In this document: piece after piece, positions 1-12,029 of the stretch
How the letters are laid out: every line of letters begins with the position of its first letter
Numbering within the stretch: the first letter of the stretch is position 1
Source of the DNA: Pogonophryne albipinna
Lineage: Eukaryota > Chordata > Actinopteri > Perciformes > Artedidraconidae
Length of the DNA stretch: 64,000 nt
NCBI GenBank assembly: GCA_028583405.1
Contig: CM053253.1
Span: 7,398,219 to 7,462,218, forward strand
Direction of reading: 5' to 3'
Notes under the pieces: model-generated
Told to the model about the DNA's origin: nothing
Seen by the model: only the letters and a program-made list of their open reading frames with translations
The model's database searches: none
Program-made: the position numbers and the translations under genes

Positions 1-199
1 GTGACGGTGAGCTCTCTGGAGATCAGGGCTCCGCTCTCGTCCCCAAAGTCCCAGTTGAAGGTGGTGTCGGCGGAGCTCAGGTACTGGCTGGGGTCGTGCA
101 GCGTGATGGTGAAGGCGATTGCTCGGTTCTGGATGAAGCGCAGGTCTCCGGCCACGATGTCGTTCACTTGGTCCAGAGAGACGGCGAAGGGGATTTGAT
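1..199 (-). CDS. pmel: pmel exon 6 (partial): start of the PKD domain
   Basis: A polypyrimidine tract and CAG acceptor (200-210) precede an exon that runs off the window. It encodes DQIPFAVSLDQVND and then LHDPSQYLSSADTTFNWDFG, the PMEL PKD-domain signature. The first two bases complete an Asp codon with the last G of exon 5. Confidence 0.92.
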
Positions 200-3100
200 C
201 TGAAAAAAAACCCCACCAAAAGAATTACAGAAGTTTATATTACAGCAGGGGTGTCCAAACTTTTTTCACAGAGGGCCACACACAGAAAAATATACGAAGG
301 GCTGGGCCACTTATAGGTGAGGTATATTGCCTCGTAATTAAGTTATAAGTTAGCAGAATGTAGGTAAATTAGCCTTACATATATATATTAGGGCTGTCAA
401 ACGATTACATTTTTTAATCAGATTAATCACAGCTTAAAAATTAATTAATCATGATTAATCACCATTCGAACTATGTCCAAAATATGCCATTTCTTTATGT
501 ATATTGTTGTGGGAATGGAAAGATAAATGAAAGAAGGCGGATATATCCATTTAACATACAGTATGTTTATTATAACATTTTTCTGCGTGTCAAAATGAAA
601 GACAACCCACACACCTATCAATCAACAAACCGTGGGGTCTTAATTCATTACGTGTTGATTTCTATCAACGGGGGAGTACTTCAGGAAAGTCGACAGAGGG
701 GGGGGGAAACGTTGTGATCAGCTGTTTTAGCGCAGTTCTCCAGTGAAGGGGGGGGGGAGTCTCCCTCCGCAGCCGGTTGGCGTAGTTTTGGCACAATTCC
801 GTTGTACAGACCGACGTTAACAGCAGCCCTGTCTGTGCACACGGAGACCGACTCTGTCGTCCGGTGATCTAACCGCCTTCTGGAAGACAAGTACGCCGGT
901 ACGCAAATGCTCTTTGTGGCACAAGTTTCAGATTACGCACATAACCTGCGTACCAGTTATGTGCACCCCTGTACTACAGCAAAAGTATTCTCCGTCGGGA
1001 CTTCCTGCAACAACACCGACATTATCAAAGATGTTCTATTGAGAAGACGATCACTACGTGACAAAAGTTTTCAAAACCATTTCTGGTCTTCGGTATTTCC
1101 AGACAAGTGGCTACTGAAATCAATCTGACTGCTGTCTGTGCAATTTACTCCGCGCGAGTTGGCGGACTTTATTTTGCTTACTTTAACATCATTTTTCATG
1201 GTGGGGCTAAGCCATTTCTTGGTATGGCTGTAGCCTACCCCAGCCATACCCTGGCGCTGCCACTGGTGGCACGTATGGGGCGGGCCATTCTGCACATGCG
1301 TTAAATGCGTTAAATATTTTAACGCAATTAATTCAAAAAATTAATTACCGCCGTTAACGCGATCATTTTGACAGCACTAATATATATATATATATACATG
1401 AATATACTTTAAGAAAAAACCCGCCGACATCACAGCTCTCTATAGAGTTTCATTTATCTTGTTGGCAGCTCATCCCTTAAAACAGAAGCTTCAGATTGAT
1501 TATAATAAGGGGAAATAGGAAGGGTCTATTTCAATCTTGTTATGTAAATAAGTTATTGGGCTTTTTTTTATCAACTAAGATTTGTTAGAACATTTCCACG
1601 TGAATTGACTGAATTTATTTTAAAAGTGGGCTTATTAACACATGAATACTACTGTGTAATATATTTGTACACATATATTTAAGAAGTACAATATAAGAAA
1701 AGCACAAGTTTCATTTGTGGGCCATACTTCATTATACTTTTTTAATTTGCTGAGGGCCGACACCCCTGAACTACAGGAACACGTACAGGTTGTGTCATTT
1801 AGTTCACATTAACATGACACGTCCAGATTTCAATGCAGTGCAGCTTTTATTATTTGATGCTGCGTTTACCCAAAACCTGAACATGTAGTGTCCTTTGTTT
1901 TATTAACTTAAATAAGGATTACATTCACATGCTACCAGCAGTAATTCATATGTATAAATAATATCTATATAGAACCCGAATATGCATATATATTAATTTA
2001 ACTAATTTCTTATTTTATAAGTTACTTAACAGTATATCATTTTAATTGTATCTTTAATTTGATCTTTAATTGTATTAATCTTTAATCTTGTGTGAATCTG
2101 TGCTGTCCGGTTATTCAATCTTACCCTGTTGCTGTTAAACTACTGAATTTCCCCACGGGGATTAATAAAAGTCCATCTAATCTTATTTTAACTAACTCCA
2201 ACTTTACCAGCTTTGATAAACACATGAATACATCAATGAATATAATCAAAACATTTAATATATATGATTGTTAAATGGTCCAATCGGCATAATGAGCACT
2301 TTTACTTTTGGTAATTTAAGTATATTTTGATGCTAATACTTTTACTTGAGTAACATTTGAATGCAGAACTTTTACTTGCAACAGAGTATTCCTACACTCT
2401 GGTACTTCTACTTTTACTTGAGTACAAGATCTGAGTGCTTCTTCCACCGCTGCAGATAAATGATATGTAATGTAATAATTTAAGTCTAAGTGTTATATTA
2501 GTTCCTGGGTTATCAAGAGGGGAAGGTGTTGGAGTTTTTCTCTGAGTCATGGAAAAGGTCCAGAGGATATATTAACACTGATTTTTATGTTTAATATTAT
2601 TTATTTTGTATGCATGCTTTAGGTAACATTGAGCTGTCTATGGCTCTTTTCTGCTGTAACAATGTACATTTCCCCTCTGTGGGACTAATAAAGGTATTCT
2701 GATTCTGATTGTCTTGTGTTTGTGATTGTCTTGTGTTTGTAATTGTCTTGTGTTTGTAATTGTCTTGTGTTTGTGATTGTCTTGTGTTTGTGATTGTCTT
2801 GTGTTTCTGATTGTCTTGTGTTTGTAATTGTCTTGTGTTTGTAATTGTCTTGTGTTTGTGATTGTCTTGTGTTTCTGATTGTCTTGTGTTTGTAATTGTC
2901 TTGTGTTTGTAATTGTCTTGTGTTTGTAATTGTCTTGTGTTTGTAATTGTCTTGTGTTTGTAATTGTCTTGTGTTTGTGATTGTCTTGTGTTTCTGATTG
3001 TCTTGTGTTTGTAATTGTCTTGTGTTTGTAATTGTCTTGTGTTTGTGATTGTCTTGTGTTTCTGATTGTCTTGTGTTTGTAATTGTCTTGTGTTTGTAAT

Positions 3101-6100
3101 TGTCTTGTGTTTGTAATTGTCTTGTGTTTGTAATTCTCTTGTGTTTGTAATTGTCTTGTGTTTGTGATTGTCTTGTGTTTGTGATTGTCTTGTGTTTGTA
3201 ATTGTCTTGTGTTTGTGATTGTCTTGTGTTTGTAATTGTCTTGTGTTTGTGATTGTCTTGTGTTTGTGATTGTCTTGTGTTTGAGCCCCTGACTCACCGG
3301 TGATGGAGAACTGGGTGGAGGCGTACCCCAGAGGGATGAACTTCTCCTTGCTGCGGTAGTGGTAGATCACGATGTCCATGGTGTACGAGCCCAGTGGGAT
3401 GTCGTCTGTGTCGATGGTGAGGGAGGAGGAGGCGCCGTCCGCCACCTGCCAGTACTGACCTGCACATCCAGAGGGAGAGGCCTCTTCACTGATAATATCT
3501 CATTCATTGTATTTCATTCATCTCATAGTACCACACTTTTGGCATGATGCATTCGGGGTCAGTTGTTGCTTGAAAAAAGATCTAAATGCTAACATGAGTT
3601 TACATGTAAATGGATGGATCTTACAATATAGATTTGTATTCCATTCTATTTCTATGTAAATATTGCTATTTTTTTTTACTATATTTTGTATTATTTTTTA
3701 ATGTTATTATAGTTTTTCTTAAAATAGCTCTCTATCTGTGTTTTTTTAAGTTTTACTTTTATGTATGCACCATGAGCACCAAGTCAAATTCCTCGTACGT
3801 GTCGACCTACCTGTTTCTGATTCTGATTCTACTTTACTACAAACATTATTAAACTAAACCGGCCTACATGGACATACTGTAAAACATAAAAATTAAGATT
3901 AATTAACTTTACTGCATACTTAATTGTAGCCTACTCTACAAGTTAAATATGTATACTTTACTTTACTGCCTGCATATTTCAACTTTACTTTTCTTCATAA
4001 ATAACTATACTGTACTTTACAACATAAATATTTAAAACGTACTTTAAAACGTAATAAAAAGATAATGTTTTTAATTAATTAATATCTGTACTGCATAAAC
4101 ATTTAAACTTGACTTCAGTGCAAAAACATTTGTATTTCTTCACTTTACCTAATACATATCAACATAGAACTGCTTTGCTTGTTTGTTGTATTAGGATAAC
4201 TTTGTGTTTTTATCTACCCGTTTTTTACTTACTTTTACATTGTTGCACTAATGTTTGTGTATCTTATTTTGTACCTTGCTTACGCCTCAAGTTAAAGCCT
4301 CTCTTAAATCTCCCTCTTCTTTGTATAATATATTTGAAGCCTTTAATCCCAGAACTGAAAATAAAGGATTGTTTTCTTCAAACATTTCTTCCTGTTGGGT
4401 AAATGAAGTGACATAATCTGATCATATGAAAAGACTTAAAGATAATCCAGCCTGGCTCATACTCCAGGTCACGTGGTCCGACACACTCTGTGACCCTCAG
4501 AGAAGTTTGTGATGTGTTTTCATAAAAGACGATGACTCCACTCACCCCATGTTTTCCAGACGAACACGTAGGCCGGCTTCTTGTCCTTCTTGAAGGGCGT
4601 CCCGTCAGGAAACACCGCCTCCAGGTCTGAGCTCTGACCCGGGTACACCGGCTCAGACTCACCGTACTTAGTTCCTGCAGGAGAAGGTAATTAGATTTAA
4701 AAGCATAAGTTTAAAACAAAGCAATTCAAAGTGCATTACTTAAACAACAAACACATTTTTGATGAGTATTCAAAAGTATTTATTCATTAAGGTAACACGT
4801 AAATATGTCTATGAACAAATACGTATACAAACACAGTTAAGCTTATACAAATTAGATAACAGAAAAAAAGTTATAATCACAAATTAAATTAATATTATTT
4901 ATTGTAATTATGTCTATTTTGAGCACCATGCCTAGATATACATGGAGGAGATAATTTTTTGCATATTGTAGCTAATTTCCATCTGCTGTCTCAAAGTAGG
5001 TCCACATAACAAACAACAACAAAAAATTACTCATCTCCCTGTGAAGCACTTTTTAATTTATATATTTAATTACTATTACTACTAAACTCAAGGCACAGCT
5101 GAGACTGATGGGATTGTTATTTTTTTGTATGTATTTGCTCATAAAACAAAGTATTATATTTCTACTTGATGATTGCGCTTACATTTTACTTCAATTCATC
5201 TAATAGCTGTTGAGACATTACACAGAAAATCATAAATCTTAACCTCATGGTGGCGCTAGAAGAATCAGACAAAGGATCACTAAAGTCCTTAGGGTGCATC
5301 CTCTGGGGATCATGAATATATCCACCAAATGTTATTGCAATACATCCAATAGTTGTTGAGATATCTCAGTGAGGACAACCATGCTGCTTTGATGGCTTCA
5401 AATATAGTGATGTGTGTATTGTGCTGGGTGTGTATGTGGTGTGTGCGTGTGCGTGTGTGTGTGTTACCGTTGATAATGCAGTCTTCGGCCCAGACGACGT
5501 CTCCGTCAGGCTGCACCTTCTGGGTGTGCGGGAACTCCAGGTCGATGGTGAAAGTGACTTTAGCTGCAGTCAGTGTCGGGGAATCGTTCCCAACATTAAA
5601 AGTCACTTTTCCACCTGACGAAGAACACAGGAAACATTGAGCAATAACACAAAATGTGAAAGTCTGTGTCGCCAAATATGTTGACATTTTGTTTGTTTTC
5701 AGAGGTGTAAAGCCCCAAGGAGGAACTGCCACTATCTAACTACGAACTAATGTCACTATCAAAAACAAAAAGGCCCTTCGTATGTTCTTTAAAAATATGT
5801 ATAAAGAAAAGAAAATATGAGCATTTGAAAGAGATTGTGCCAACATCAGACGTACCTTTCCAGGAGTCTTTGTACCGGGCGTCTCCATCCTTCCAGATTG
5901 GGTACATCTTATTGTTCCAAGATGGATAACGTGTGAAGCGATTCCTGGGCTCTGAAATATCCAAAATATACACATTAAAACACAATTTGATCACGTCTCT
6001 GTTCATTTCATTTACCAGTAATGTGTCAACTTTTATTTGAACTCTGTAATTTGGTACTAATTATAGGGAAAATAGAGATAGTTTTCCACGTTCTTTTATG

Positions 6101-8165
6101 TACTATTGCAGATATTTATTATGCATTCTTAAAAGCCTTCAGTGGTTTGAAATTATTGGTTTTAAAGTTTTACAAACTCAGTTGTTCGAATATTTGACGA
6201 AAGGTGGAGGTGAAGCCTAAACTAGTTTTATTATGCAATAATATAATTCTCTTGTTCCTCCAATCCCTCTCATGTGACGCTCAGCTGAGAGTGTGCGTGC
6301 TTTTTCTTTTATAACCACAGATTAACAAAACCACACGGCTGGATTTGGATCAAACACAATGTAAGATAACAAAGAACAACAGAGTCTCAGTTAATCAAAC
6401 TACTTATTAACATTATTATGAATTAAGCCTGTATTATTATAATTTCTAAATAATTAATTTCTTCTTTTCTCTCCTCTCGAGATTCAACTTCATGAGTTTT
6501 CCATTCTTCATGACTGCACTGTTAACTGGTGACTTTTAAAATAAGATAAAATAATATTTTCATTGTAAGATTTTGCACGAGCAGCTGAAAAAAAGACAAA
6601 CACCTCTTCAACTTATTTCACAAAATTACAAGTCTTGTTTTTATCGATCATATTCCCCAGATGGACCTCTTCAGGGTCAGTGTGGAGAGGAGGAATTCAT
6701 ATGACAACGGCTAACAACTCCTTTAATGCACACTTGAGCCTGTTTTTAATGCGTTAAGACAGATTTGAAAGAATGTTGAACTTTTAACTTATAAAGGATT
6801 AAGATAAATGATCTTATGGGTGCTTTGCTTAACGAAGGTCACATTCTGTCTCTCAGACTCATGCATGGTTGCATAAAGAGGTCATGGGAAACCACCTCAG
6901 ATCTTATAGATCAATCACCAGGCAGCACGTTGTTAGAAAACTGGCTTTACCTCCAAGTAAGGAGAGAAAACTTTATTTAAAATGTGAAGGTTAAACTAAA
7001 ACGCTGAGCTCCTATCAGTGGGCCAATTTAATGAAAGTTTAATAAACTCATTAAATCCTGCACTTGGACAAGACAAAGACATACATCTATTTTAATACTT
7101 ATGACTCTGACTGTCATATTATATTATATAAAGGACTCTTTTTGAGATGTAACTAAGTACATGTGCCTAAATACTGCACATTTGATTATTTCTTTAAGTA
7201 TTTTGATTGTATGTAATGTTTAGTGTTTTCAATTTATACTGCTTTACATTTTGCTTAACATTGCTTTCGTTCAGAAGTCAATATTGTACTTTTTATTTCA
7301 CTACATTTATCTGGCAGCTGCAGAGTTGACTTCATTTTGACATTGAAATCATTTGATCATCCGATAAACGATACTCAATAGCCAACAATATATGCATGTA
7401 GAAGTTGATCAACAGTTAAATTCTGCTTGCATTAATGCATCAGCAATAATAATGCAGCATCATAATATCAAGACGTCACACTCACAGGGGCCAGTTTCCC
7501 AAAGTATGAGCAATTTCACCTCATGATGATATTTCATTTCCCGAATAATACTTCCATTGCATTTTGACTGCATGCTTTTATTTCACCTTATCAATGGGCT
7601 AATCCCACTTTATCGATAGGTTCATTTATATTTTAAATGTGCACTCTTTCTACTATTCTAATATTACATTACATGTCACTTGTTATATGCTTTTATTCAA
7701 AGCGACTGACATACATTCAGTACTGTGGGCAACCCCCACAGGAGTCATTCTGGGGTGAAGGGTCTCAGGGACACAGCGAGTGCCGTGGGACTCGAACTTG
7801 CTCTCCCCTGATTCAAAGTTCAGCGCACTAAGTTCAGCGCACTATCCCACTGAGCCACAGCCTCCTAATATCATATCTAATGCAGCAATGCCAGTTCTAT
7901 ATTTACTAAAATATGTAAATAGTAGGACTAATATGAGATAATGTTGACGTTTTCCCATTTGTAGTATTTAAAACTCAGAGTTACAGTGAATGAATGTCAT
8001 TTAAATGCTGTTGATGATCCACGACTCCTCTGGGGTCTCCCATGAGTAAGAAATACTCACTGTGAAGTATTGGTATTAAAGGTAGCGGGTGTGTTTTCTG
8101 TACTCACTTGCCACGGTGTGAGAAGCCACAGCCAGAAACACCAACAGCACCACAGATGTCCGCAT
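1..8165 (-). CDS. pmel: pmel, premelanosome protein (5' part of gene, six exons, runs off the window)
   Basis: Spliced gene for the melanosome matrix amyloid glycoprotein PMEL, a type I membrane protein that forms fibrils in pigment-cell melanosomes. CDS exons in transcript order are 8165-8108, 5951-5856, 5614-5468, 4674-4546, 3459-3298 and 199-1 (continuing outside). Every junction has GT/AG, and the phases add up across all six exons (58, 96, 147, 129, 162 and at least 199 nt). The protein starts with a hydrophobic signal peptide of about 19 residues, then a conserved N-terminal region (KVTFNVGNDSPTL, DGDVVWAEDCIING, YVFVWKTWGQYWQV) and the start of the PKD domain (FNWDFGDESGALISREL). These blocks match vertebrate PMEL closely. 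GPNMB is the nearest relative but fits less well. I cannot tell pmela from pmelb. The repeat and transmembrane regions lie beyond position 1. Confidence 0.93.
246..1768. mobile_element. non-autonomous hAT-like element in pmel intron 5 (outer element of a nest)
   Basis: Ends are CAGGGGTGTCCAAAC and, inverted, ...GACACCCCTG, with AGAGGGCC next to both, giving inverted termini of the hAT type (CAGNG start). Flanking 8-mers TATTACAG and AACTACAG agree at 6 of 8 positions, as in an aged target duplication. A second hAT (389-1379) is inserted in it. No transposase ORF. Confidence 0.7.
389..1379. mobile_element. non-autonomous hAT element, TAGKGCTGTCAAA family (copy 1)
   Basis: Termini TAGGGCTGTCAAAC and inverted TTTTGACAGCACTA, with AT-rich subterminal inverted sequence. 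It is flanked by ATATATAT on both sides (381-388, 1380-1387), although in low-complexity sequence. Other copies lie at 41481-43720 and 47204-48085, both with unambiguous 8-bp duplications; copy 2 is in opposite orientation. The short ORFs inside are unconvincing. Confidence 0.85.
2280..2452. mobile_element. fragment of a hAT-like fish repeat ending CTTCCACCGCTG
   Basis: A run of ACTTTTACTTGAGTA-type motifs ends at CTTCTTCCACCGCTG, which is how a common fish non-autonomous hAT family ends when read on this strand. The other terminus was not found. Family named from memory. Confidence 0.45.
2700..3286. repeat. 17-bp minisatellite, about 34 units, in pmel intron 5
   Basis: Tandem units of ATTGTCTTGTGTTTGTR, with G/A alternation at the last position and a minority TTTCTG variant. 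17 is not a multiple of 3 and the unit lacks stops on the minus strand, so long spurious ORFs arise there. Confidence 0.97.
3298..3459 (-). CDS. pmel: pmel exon 5
   Basis: Acceptor GTGCAG, donor GTGAGTC. It encodes QYWQVADG through FIPLGYASTQFSIT. The donor lies only about a dozen bases from a 17-bp minisatellite in the next intron. Because that satellite is open in all frames, an ORF appears to run from this exon into the intron, but the strong donor and the phase match with exon 6 show where the exon ends. Confidence 0.93.
4546..4674 (-). CDS. pmel: pmel exon 4
   Basis: Acceptor CTGCAG, donor GTGAGTGG. It encodes YPGQSSDLEAVFPDG and AYVFVWKTWG; the final Gly codon is split with exon 5 and the reading frame is preserved. 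Confidence 0.92.
5468..5614 (-). CDS. pmel: pmel exon 3
   Basis: Acceptor CGTCAG lies just above 5614 and the donor GTAACAC just below 5468. It encodes the conserved block with KVTFNVGNDSPTLTAAKVTF and DGDVVWAEDCIING. The intron on its 3' side (4675-5467) begins with a TG/CG-rich simple repeat near 5430-5463. Confidence 0.92.
5856..5951 (-). CDS. pmel: pmel exon 2
   Basis: Acceptor TTTCAG ends at 5952 and the donor GTACG follows position 5856. It encodes a Trp-rich N-terminal stretch (RYPSWNNKMYPIW, then YKDSWKG) corresponding to the WNRQLYPEW and DCWRGG region of mammalian PMEL. Confidence 0.9.
7660..7865 (-). repeat. tRNA-derived SINE in pmel intron 1
   Basis: Read on the minus strand it has a tRNA-like head with an A-box-like TGGCTCAGTGGGATAGTGCG and a B-box-like GTTCGAGTCCC. 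The body continues to a tail with GTCGCTTTGAATAAAAGC and an ATGTAATGTAAT end, as in teleost SINEs. The head carries a short internal duplication (AAGTTCAGCGCACT twice), so it is not a functional tRNA gene. Confidence 0.75.
8108..8165 (-). CDS. pmel: pmel exon 1 (coding part): start codon and signal peptide
   Basis: The ATG is at 8165-8163, followed by 19 codons whose product (MRTSVVLLVFLAVASHTVA) is a clear secretory signal peptide, and one base of the next codon. The donor is GTGAGTAC, reading down from 8107. The extra A joins AG of exon 2 to make a lysine codon, as expected for the start of the mature protein. Confidence 0.9.
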
Positions 8166-8228
8166 GGTTGGAGCACCTCCTCGGAAAGAAATATCCCTTT
8201 TGTGAGGACGTCCTAACAGAAAATCAGG

Positions 8229-8239
8229 CTTTATAAAGC
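8229..8239 (-). promoter_or_regulatory. TATA box of the pmel promoter
   Basis: CTTTATAAAG lies about 65 bp upstream of the pmel start codon on the coding strand, which would place transcription start near 8200 with a short 5' UTR. I looked for a perfect M-box (TCATGTG), the usual MITF site in pigment genes, in the next 200 bp and found only an imperfect TCATGTAA near 8368. Confidence 0.55.
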
Positions 8240-8796
8240 GCGGCAGAGTGTTAGAAGAAGAAATGCCTCCTCCTGCAGATCTCCTCCAATCAGAGGTGAG
8301 GGGCTCCTGGTAAAAAGACCCTACAGGGATTACAGTCGTACGTACAGTAGAGTAAGAACCACATAATCATGTAAGAGATTCCTCAGGTCATTTCTGCATA
8401 GAAACAGGTTGGATCACAAGACCTGCTCAAGTGTGAAGAAACAAGACGAAGAAATAACTTTCTAATAAATAATCTGCGAACATGAGCTTAATTAGTAGTG
8501 AAATGTGACTATAAGTTTACTGTTTATACCTAAAGATATTGTGCTGTTTACGTTATTTATTTACCGGCTGATATATAAAAGATAATAAATGAGCCTTTTT
8601 ATAGATTTAATTACAGATAGGTTGAATCTACTTTAACTACTTTATTTATATAAGTAAAGTCCATTAAGACCAGTTACAATATTTAAATGCTGCGTATGCA
8701 TCAATATATATTATCTACTAGTTTGAAATTCTCTAAAAGTTCATTTTCCTGTTTCTTGACTTTACTTTAAAGGTCACCTATTATGCAAAATCCACT

Positions 8797-9462
8797 TCTT
8801 CATGTCTCTTCTTCATAAACATGTGTCCCCTCTTCTTCATGTCTCTTCTACATCAACATGTGTCCCCTCTTCTTCATGTCTCTTCTACATCAACATGTGT
8901 CTCCTCTTCTTCATGTCTCTTCTACATCAACATGTGTCCCCTCTTCTTCATGTCTTTTCTACATCAACATGTGTCCCCTCTTCTTCATGTCTCTTCTACA
9001 TCAACATGTGTCCCCTCTTCTTCATGTCTCTTCTACATCAACATGTGTCCCCTCTTCTTCATGTCTCTTCTACATCAACATGTGTCCCCTCTTCTTCATG
9101 TCTCTTCTACATCAACATGTGTCCCCTCTTCTTCATGTCTCTTCTACATCAACACGTGTCCCCTCTTCTTCATGTCTCTTCTACATCAACATGTGTCCCC
9201 TCTTCTTCATGTCTCTTCTACATCAACATGTGTCCCCTCTTCTTCATGTCTCTTCTACATCAACATGTGTCCCCTCTTCTTCATGTCTCTTCTACATCAA
9301 CATGTGTCCCCTCTTCTTCATGTCTCTTCTACATCAACATGTGTCCCCTCTTCTTCATGTCTCTTCTACATCAACATGTGTCCCCTCTTCTTCATGTCTC
9401 TTCTACATCAACATGTGTCCCCTCTTCTTCATGTCTCTTCGACATCAACATGTGTCCCCTCT
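8797..9462. repeat. 37-bp minisatellite, about 18 units
   Basis: Near-identical units (CTTCATGTCTCTTCTACATC plus AACATGTGTCCCCTCTT), with a few single-base variants. 37 is 1 mod 3 and the unit has no stops in this orientation, so all three frames are open and cycle through the same peptides. These ORFs are not genes. Confidence 0.97.
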
Positions 9463-9753
9463 GTGGAAAGAGATTCTGAAAGTTTCAGGAAAAAAGATTC
9501 TCTCTCTTTTTGTCCTGATCCATTTCTATAAAAACCTGTCTGAAAATGAGCTGATCAGATTTTGGCCAATTTATGATGTCATAAAAAAATGTTGGCTTGT
9601 GTAACCATTAGCCAAACACCAACCAAGGTAACCCCCCCCCCCCCCTTATCACCTGAATCTCCTCCTAGAGCACCATTGTGTTATTTTTAACCAAATGTCT
9701 CTCAGAGGGGCGTGGGGAGGGGCTCCTTATTTTCATCTAGAGTAACAGACAGA

Positions 9754-10144
9754 GGGTGTTTCTCAATGTTGAGGAAGGCTGCTCCAGAGCCACTATTTCA
9801 AGCATACTACGTCATCGAGTGCCGCCGAAGGACTGTTCCAATGTCCAGCATACTTGGAATTCTACCGAGTCTGGCGTACTTCGTAGTGAGAAATTTTGAG
9901 GCTGCACATGTGTAGACTCCGTGGTCTTAAAATCCCCACAATGCTTTGCGCACGGACCAATTTCCCCAAATCTGTGGCGGAAAATGTAAGGCGGGCCTCT
10001 CATGTGACGCACACCTGCACACTTGCTCGCCTGTTCCACTCTTCGTTTTCTGATTGCCAGGCAGGATTCTTGCCTCGCTTCTGAAGCAAGTGACTCGGAA
10101 GACATGTGCTACCAAGCAAGCGTCCTCGACATTGAGAAACACCC
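9754..10144. mobile_element. MITE with GGGTGTTTCTCAATG inverted termini, nested in the TTAA element
   Basis: Left end GGGTGTTTCTCAATGTTGAG, right end inverted ...CTCGACATTGAGAAACACCC. AGA lies on both sides, which would fit a 3-bp target duplication of PIF/Harbinger type. No ORF of note. Confidence 0.65.
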
Positions 10145-10306
10145 AGAGAATCAGCACTTTGGAAACAGGGCTGAAACAGAGGGGATTATGGGTAATGCTG
10201 CAATGATCTGTTTGGTGTTTGGAGCCAAACACTTCAGAGACATGTTCTGTATATATCTGAGACCTGTAACATATTGATGAAAAACATTATAATAGGGGAC
10301 CTTTAA

Positions 10307-11421
10307 GTATTTTGAAGGAAAGGATTTAAAATATATGATTAATGTTTAAATTCTCTATTCCCATTTTAGTTTTTTCCACTACTTCTATGAAGTACGGTTT
10401 TATCTGTAATAGTAAATTACATTTTTACAAAACACTGGATGTAATTACTATTTTCTCATGCTCTTTTGAGGAACCTCACTGTTATCCTTTACTTTTTCAC
10501 TATCATATTTAGAATCATAACTTATTGATAGGCTAATTTATATTTTTAAATTGCACTCTTTCCTTCTTTTTAGTTCAACTGCCTCCCTCACGATAAATAA
10601 TGTGTTTTTGTATCATACCTTCATACCAATGAAAATGTAAAAAGTGTCGGGAAGTTTTGTGAATATGTGGGTCTTAGGTGACTAAACACGTGTTTTCCAA
10701 TACAATATGAATAGTCATAAAAATCTCTGCCAAAAATCAGCTGACCTATTTTGGGTTGCACGTCCAATTACTCATTATGTGCGGATTTATTCTGAAAATC
10801 ACATAGCTACTGGTGAGGATAAACCCATTAACTCTGAAAGTACTTTACACTCTTAGAAGTTTGATTAGCTGATATAAAGCGAGACGATGTGATAAAAAAG
10901 TATAGTTTCTGGGTCAATAGAACAATAGGTCACACAGTTTGCACCGAGAGGCTGTGCATTGAGGAAAAACAGAGGAGGAATGCAGCCGTAATGAGGATTA
11001 CTGAAGCACTTGTGACTCCCTAAATTCATCCGGATTGGTCTTTATATCCCCCAAGTTCAGTGACTTTGTTCATTGCAAGTTTTTTTGTCTCCATATTATA
11101 TGTGCAAAACTGTGACAACTGTTTAAAGTTAACCTCTCCTTTTTTTAAACAATGTCAGCATTCACAGCAAATCCTGTTTCATCACGAACCCTTTAACTCC
11201 CTTCAGGCCTCAACATGTAGTGCAAACCCCAGACTATGAATGAAACACGACGGCTCAATAATGCGATTAATATGCTGCACAAATTCAACCTGGCTAACGT
11301 CTATGAGTCTTGATTTGATTAGTATGGCGGATTTATAAAACAAACAGAGGTTAGGCAACAACAACAGAAATGAATGTGTTGATAAGAAAGGTTGGTTTCA
11401 AGTGTTTGTTTTACCTACACC
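10307..11421. other. no gene or repeat recognised
   Basis: AT-rich non-coding sequence without a convincing ORF, splice-bounded exon or repeat terminus that I can recognise. Confidence 0.5.
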
Positions 11422-11640
11422 AGGGCTGGCCAACCAGTCAGAGGTAAAGAGCCAATCATCTTACTGCATTACTGCAAAGAGCCACATCATACACACAGGC
11501 ACACATGCCTCTCTCTCTCTCCTTCTCTCTTTTGCTCTCAGCCTTTCTGTGTGCTCCCTCACTCTCTTCCTCTATGTGCCCCTCTTTATCTCTCACACAT
11601 ACAAAATGAAAATCTAAAAATGTACAATAATTGACACACA
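11422..11640. mobile_element. truncated hAT-like repeat (CAGGGCTGGCCAACC end)
   Basis: Begins with a hAT-style terminus followed by AGAGCC-type sequence and a CT-rich stretch typical of vertebrate non-autonomous hATs. No matching right terminus was found, so it is either truncated or misassigned. Confidence 0.4.
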
Positions 11641-12029
11641 CACCCTCTCACATACAGAAACACCTCCACTCAGCCAGATTTCCTATACATTCACAGTCCA
11701 TGATATTGACAGAAATTGTCTTAAACCTCTCCTACCAGTATTAAGACCAGAGGCAAGTTATTGTCAACAATTAATATTGTGTCACACACAAACTCTCAGT
11801 TCAAAACATTTGAAAAAAGTTGTTGTCTTACTATGCATGTTGTTGCTTCTTTGAAACGTGCAGAGGATGTGGAAGGGGCTCAAATGCATGAAAGAGCACA
11901 TTTGTGATTTTTGGGGAATAATTTAATAAAAATATGCCTGGACTTTTTTCTCCCTGTCTGTATCCAACACACAGATTCATGACAGTTATTTAAAAATAAA
12001 TGAAGTGTATTTTAGTTAATTCTCCTCAC

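Larger units (their letters stand above)
8767..10306. mobile_element. non-autonomous DNA element with TTAA target duplication (piggyBac/Kolobok type)
   Basis: TTAA at both ends with inverted termini AGGTCACCTATTATGC and ...ATTATAATAGGGGACCT. The AGGTCCCCTATTATGC terminus is a common fish repeat end, and TTAA targets are known for piggyBac and Kolobok. Inside are a 37-bp minisatellite and a separate MITE. No transposase. Confidence 0.75.

Noticed and set aside
2597..3445. 282-codon ORF with KHKTITNTRQ repeats, continuing from pmel exon 5
   Set aside because: It is exon 5 reading through its donor into a stop-free 17-bp minisatellite; splice phases to exon 6 fit without it. Its likeness to a repeat domain is accidental.
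7790..7865. Possible tRNA gene on the minus strand
   Set aside because: The A- and B-box-like segments belong to a SINE head with an internal duplication; a cloverleaf does not form properly and a SINE tail follows.
8797..9462. CRISPR-like array
   Set aside because: Uniform 37-bp tandem units without unique spacers in a vertebrate genome; it is a minisatellite.
8802..9604. Three overlapping repeat ORFs of 225-248 codons (INMCPLFFMSLLHQ type)
   Set aside because: Frame-cycling reading of one 37-bp satellite; all three frames give the same peptides.
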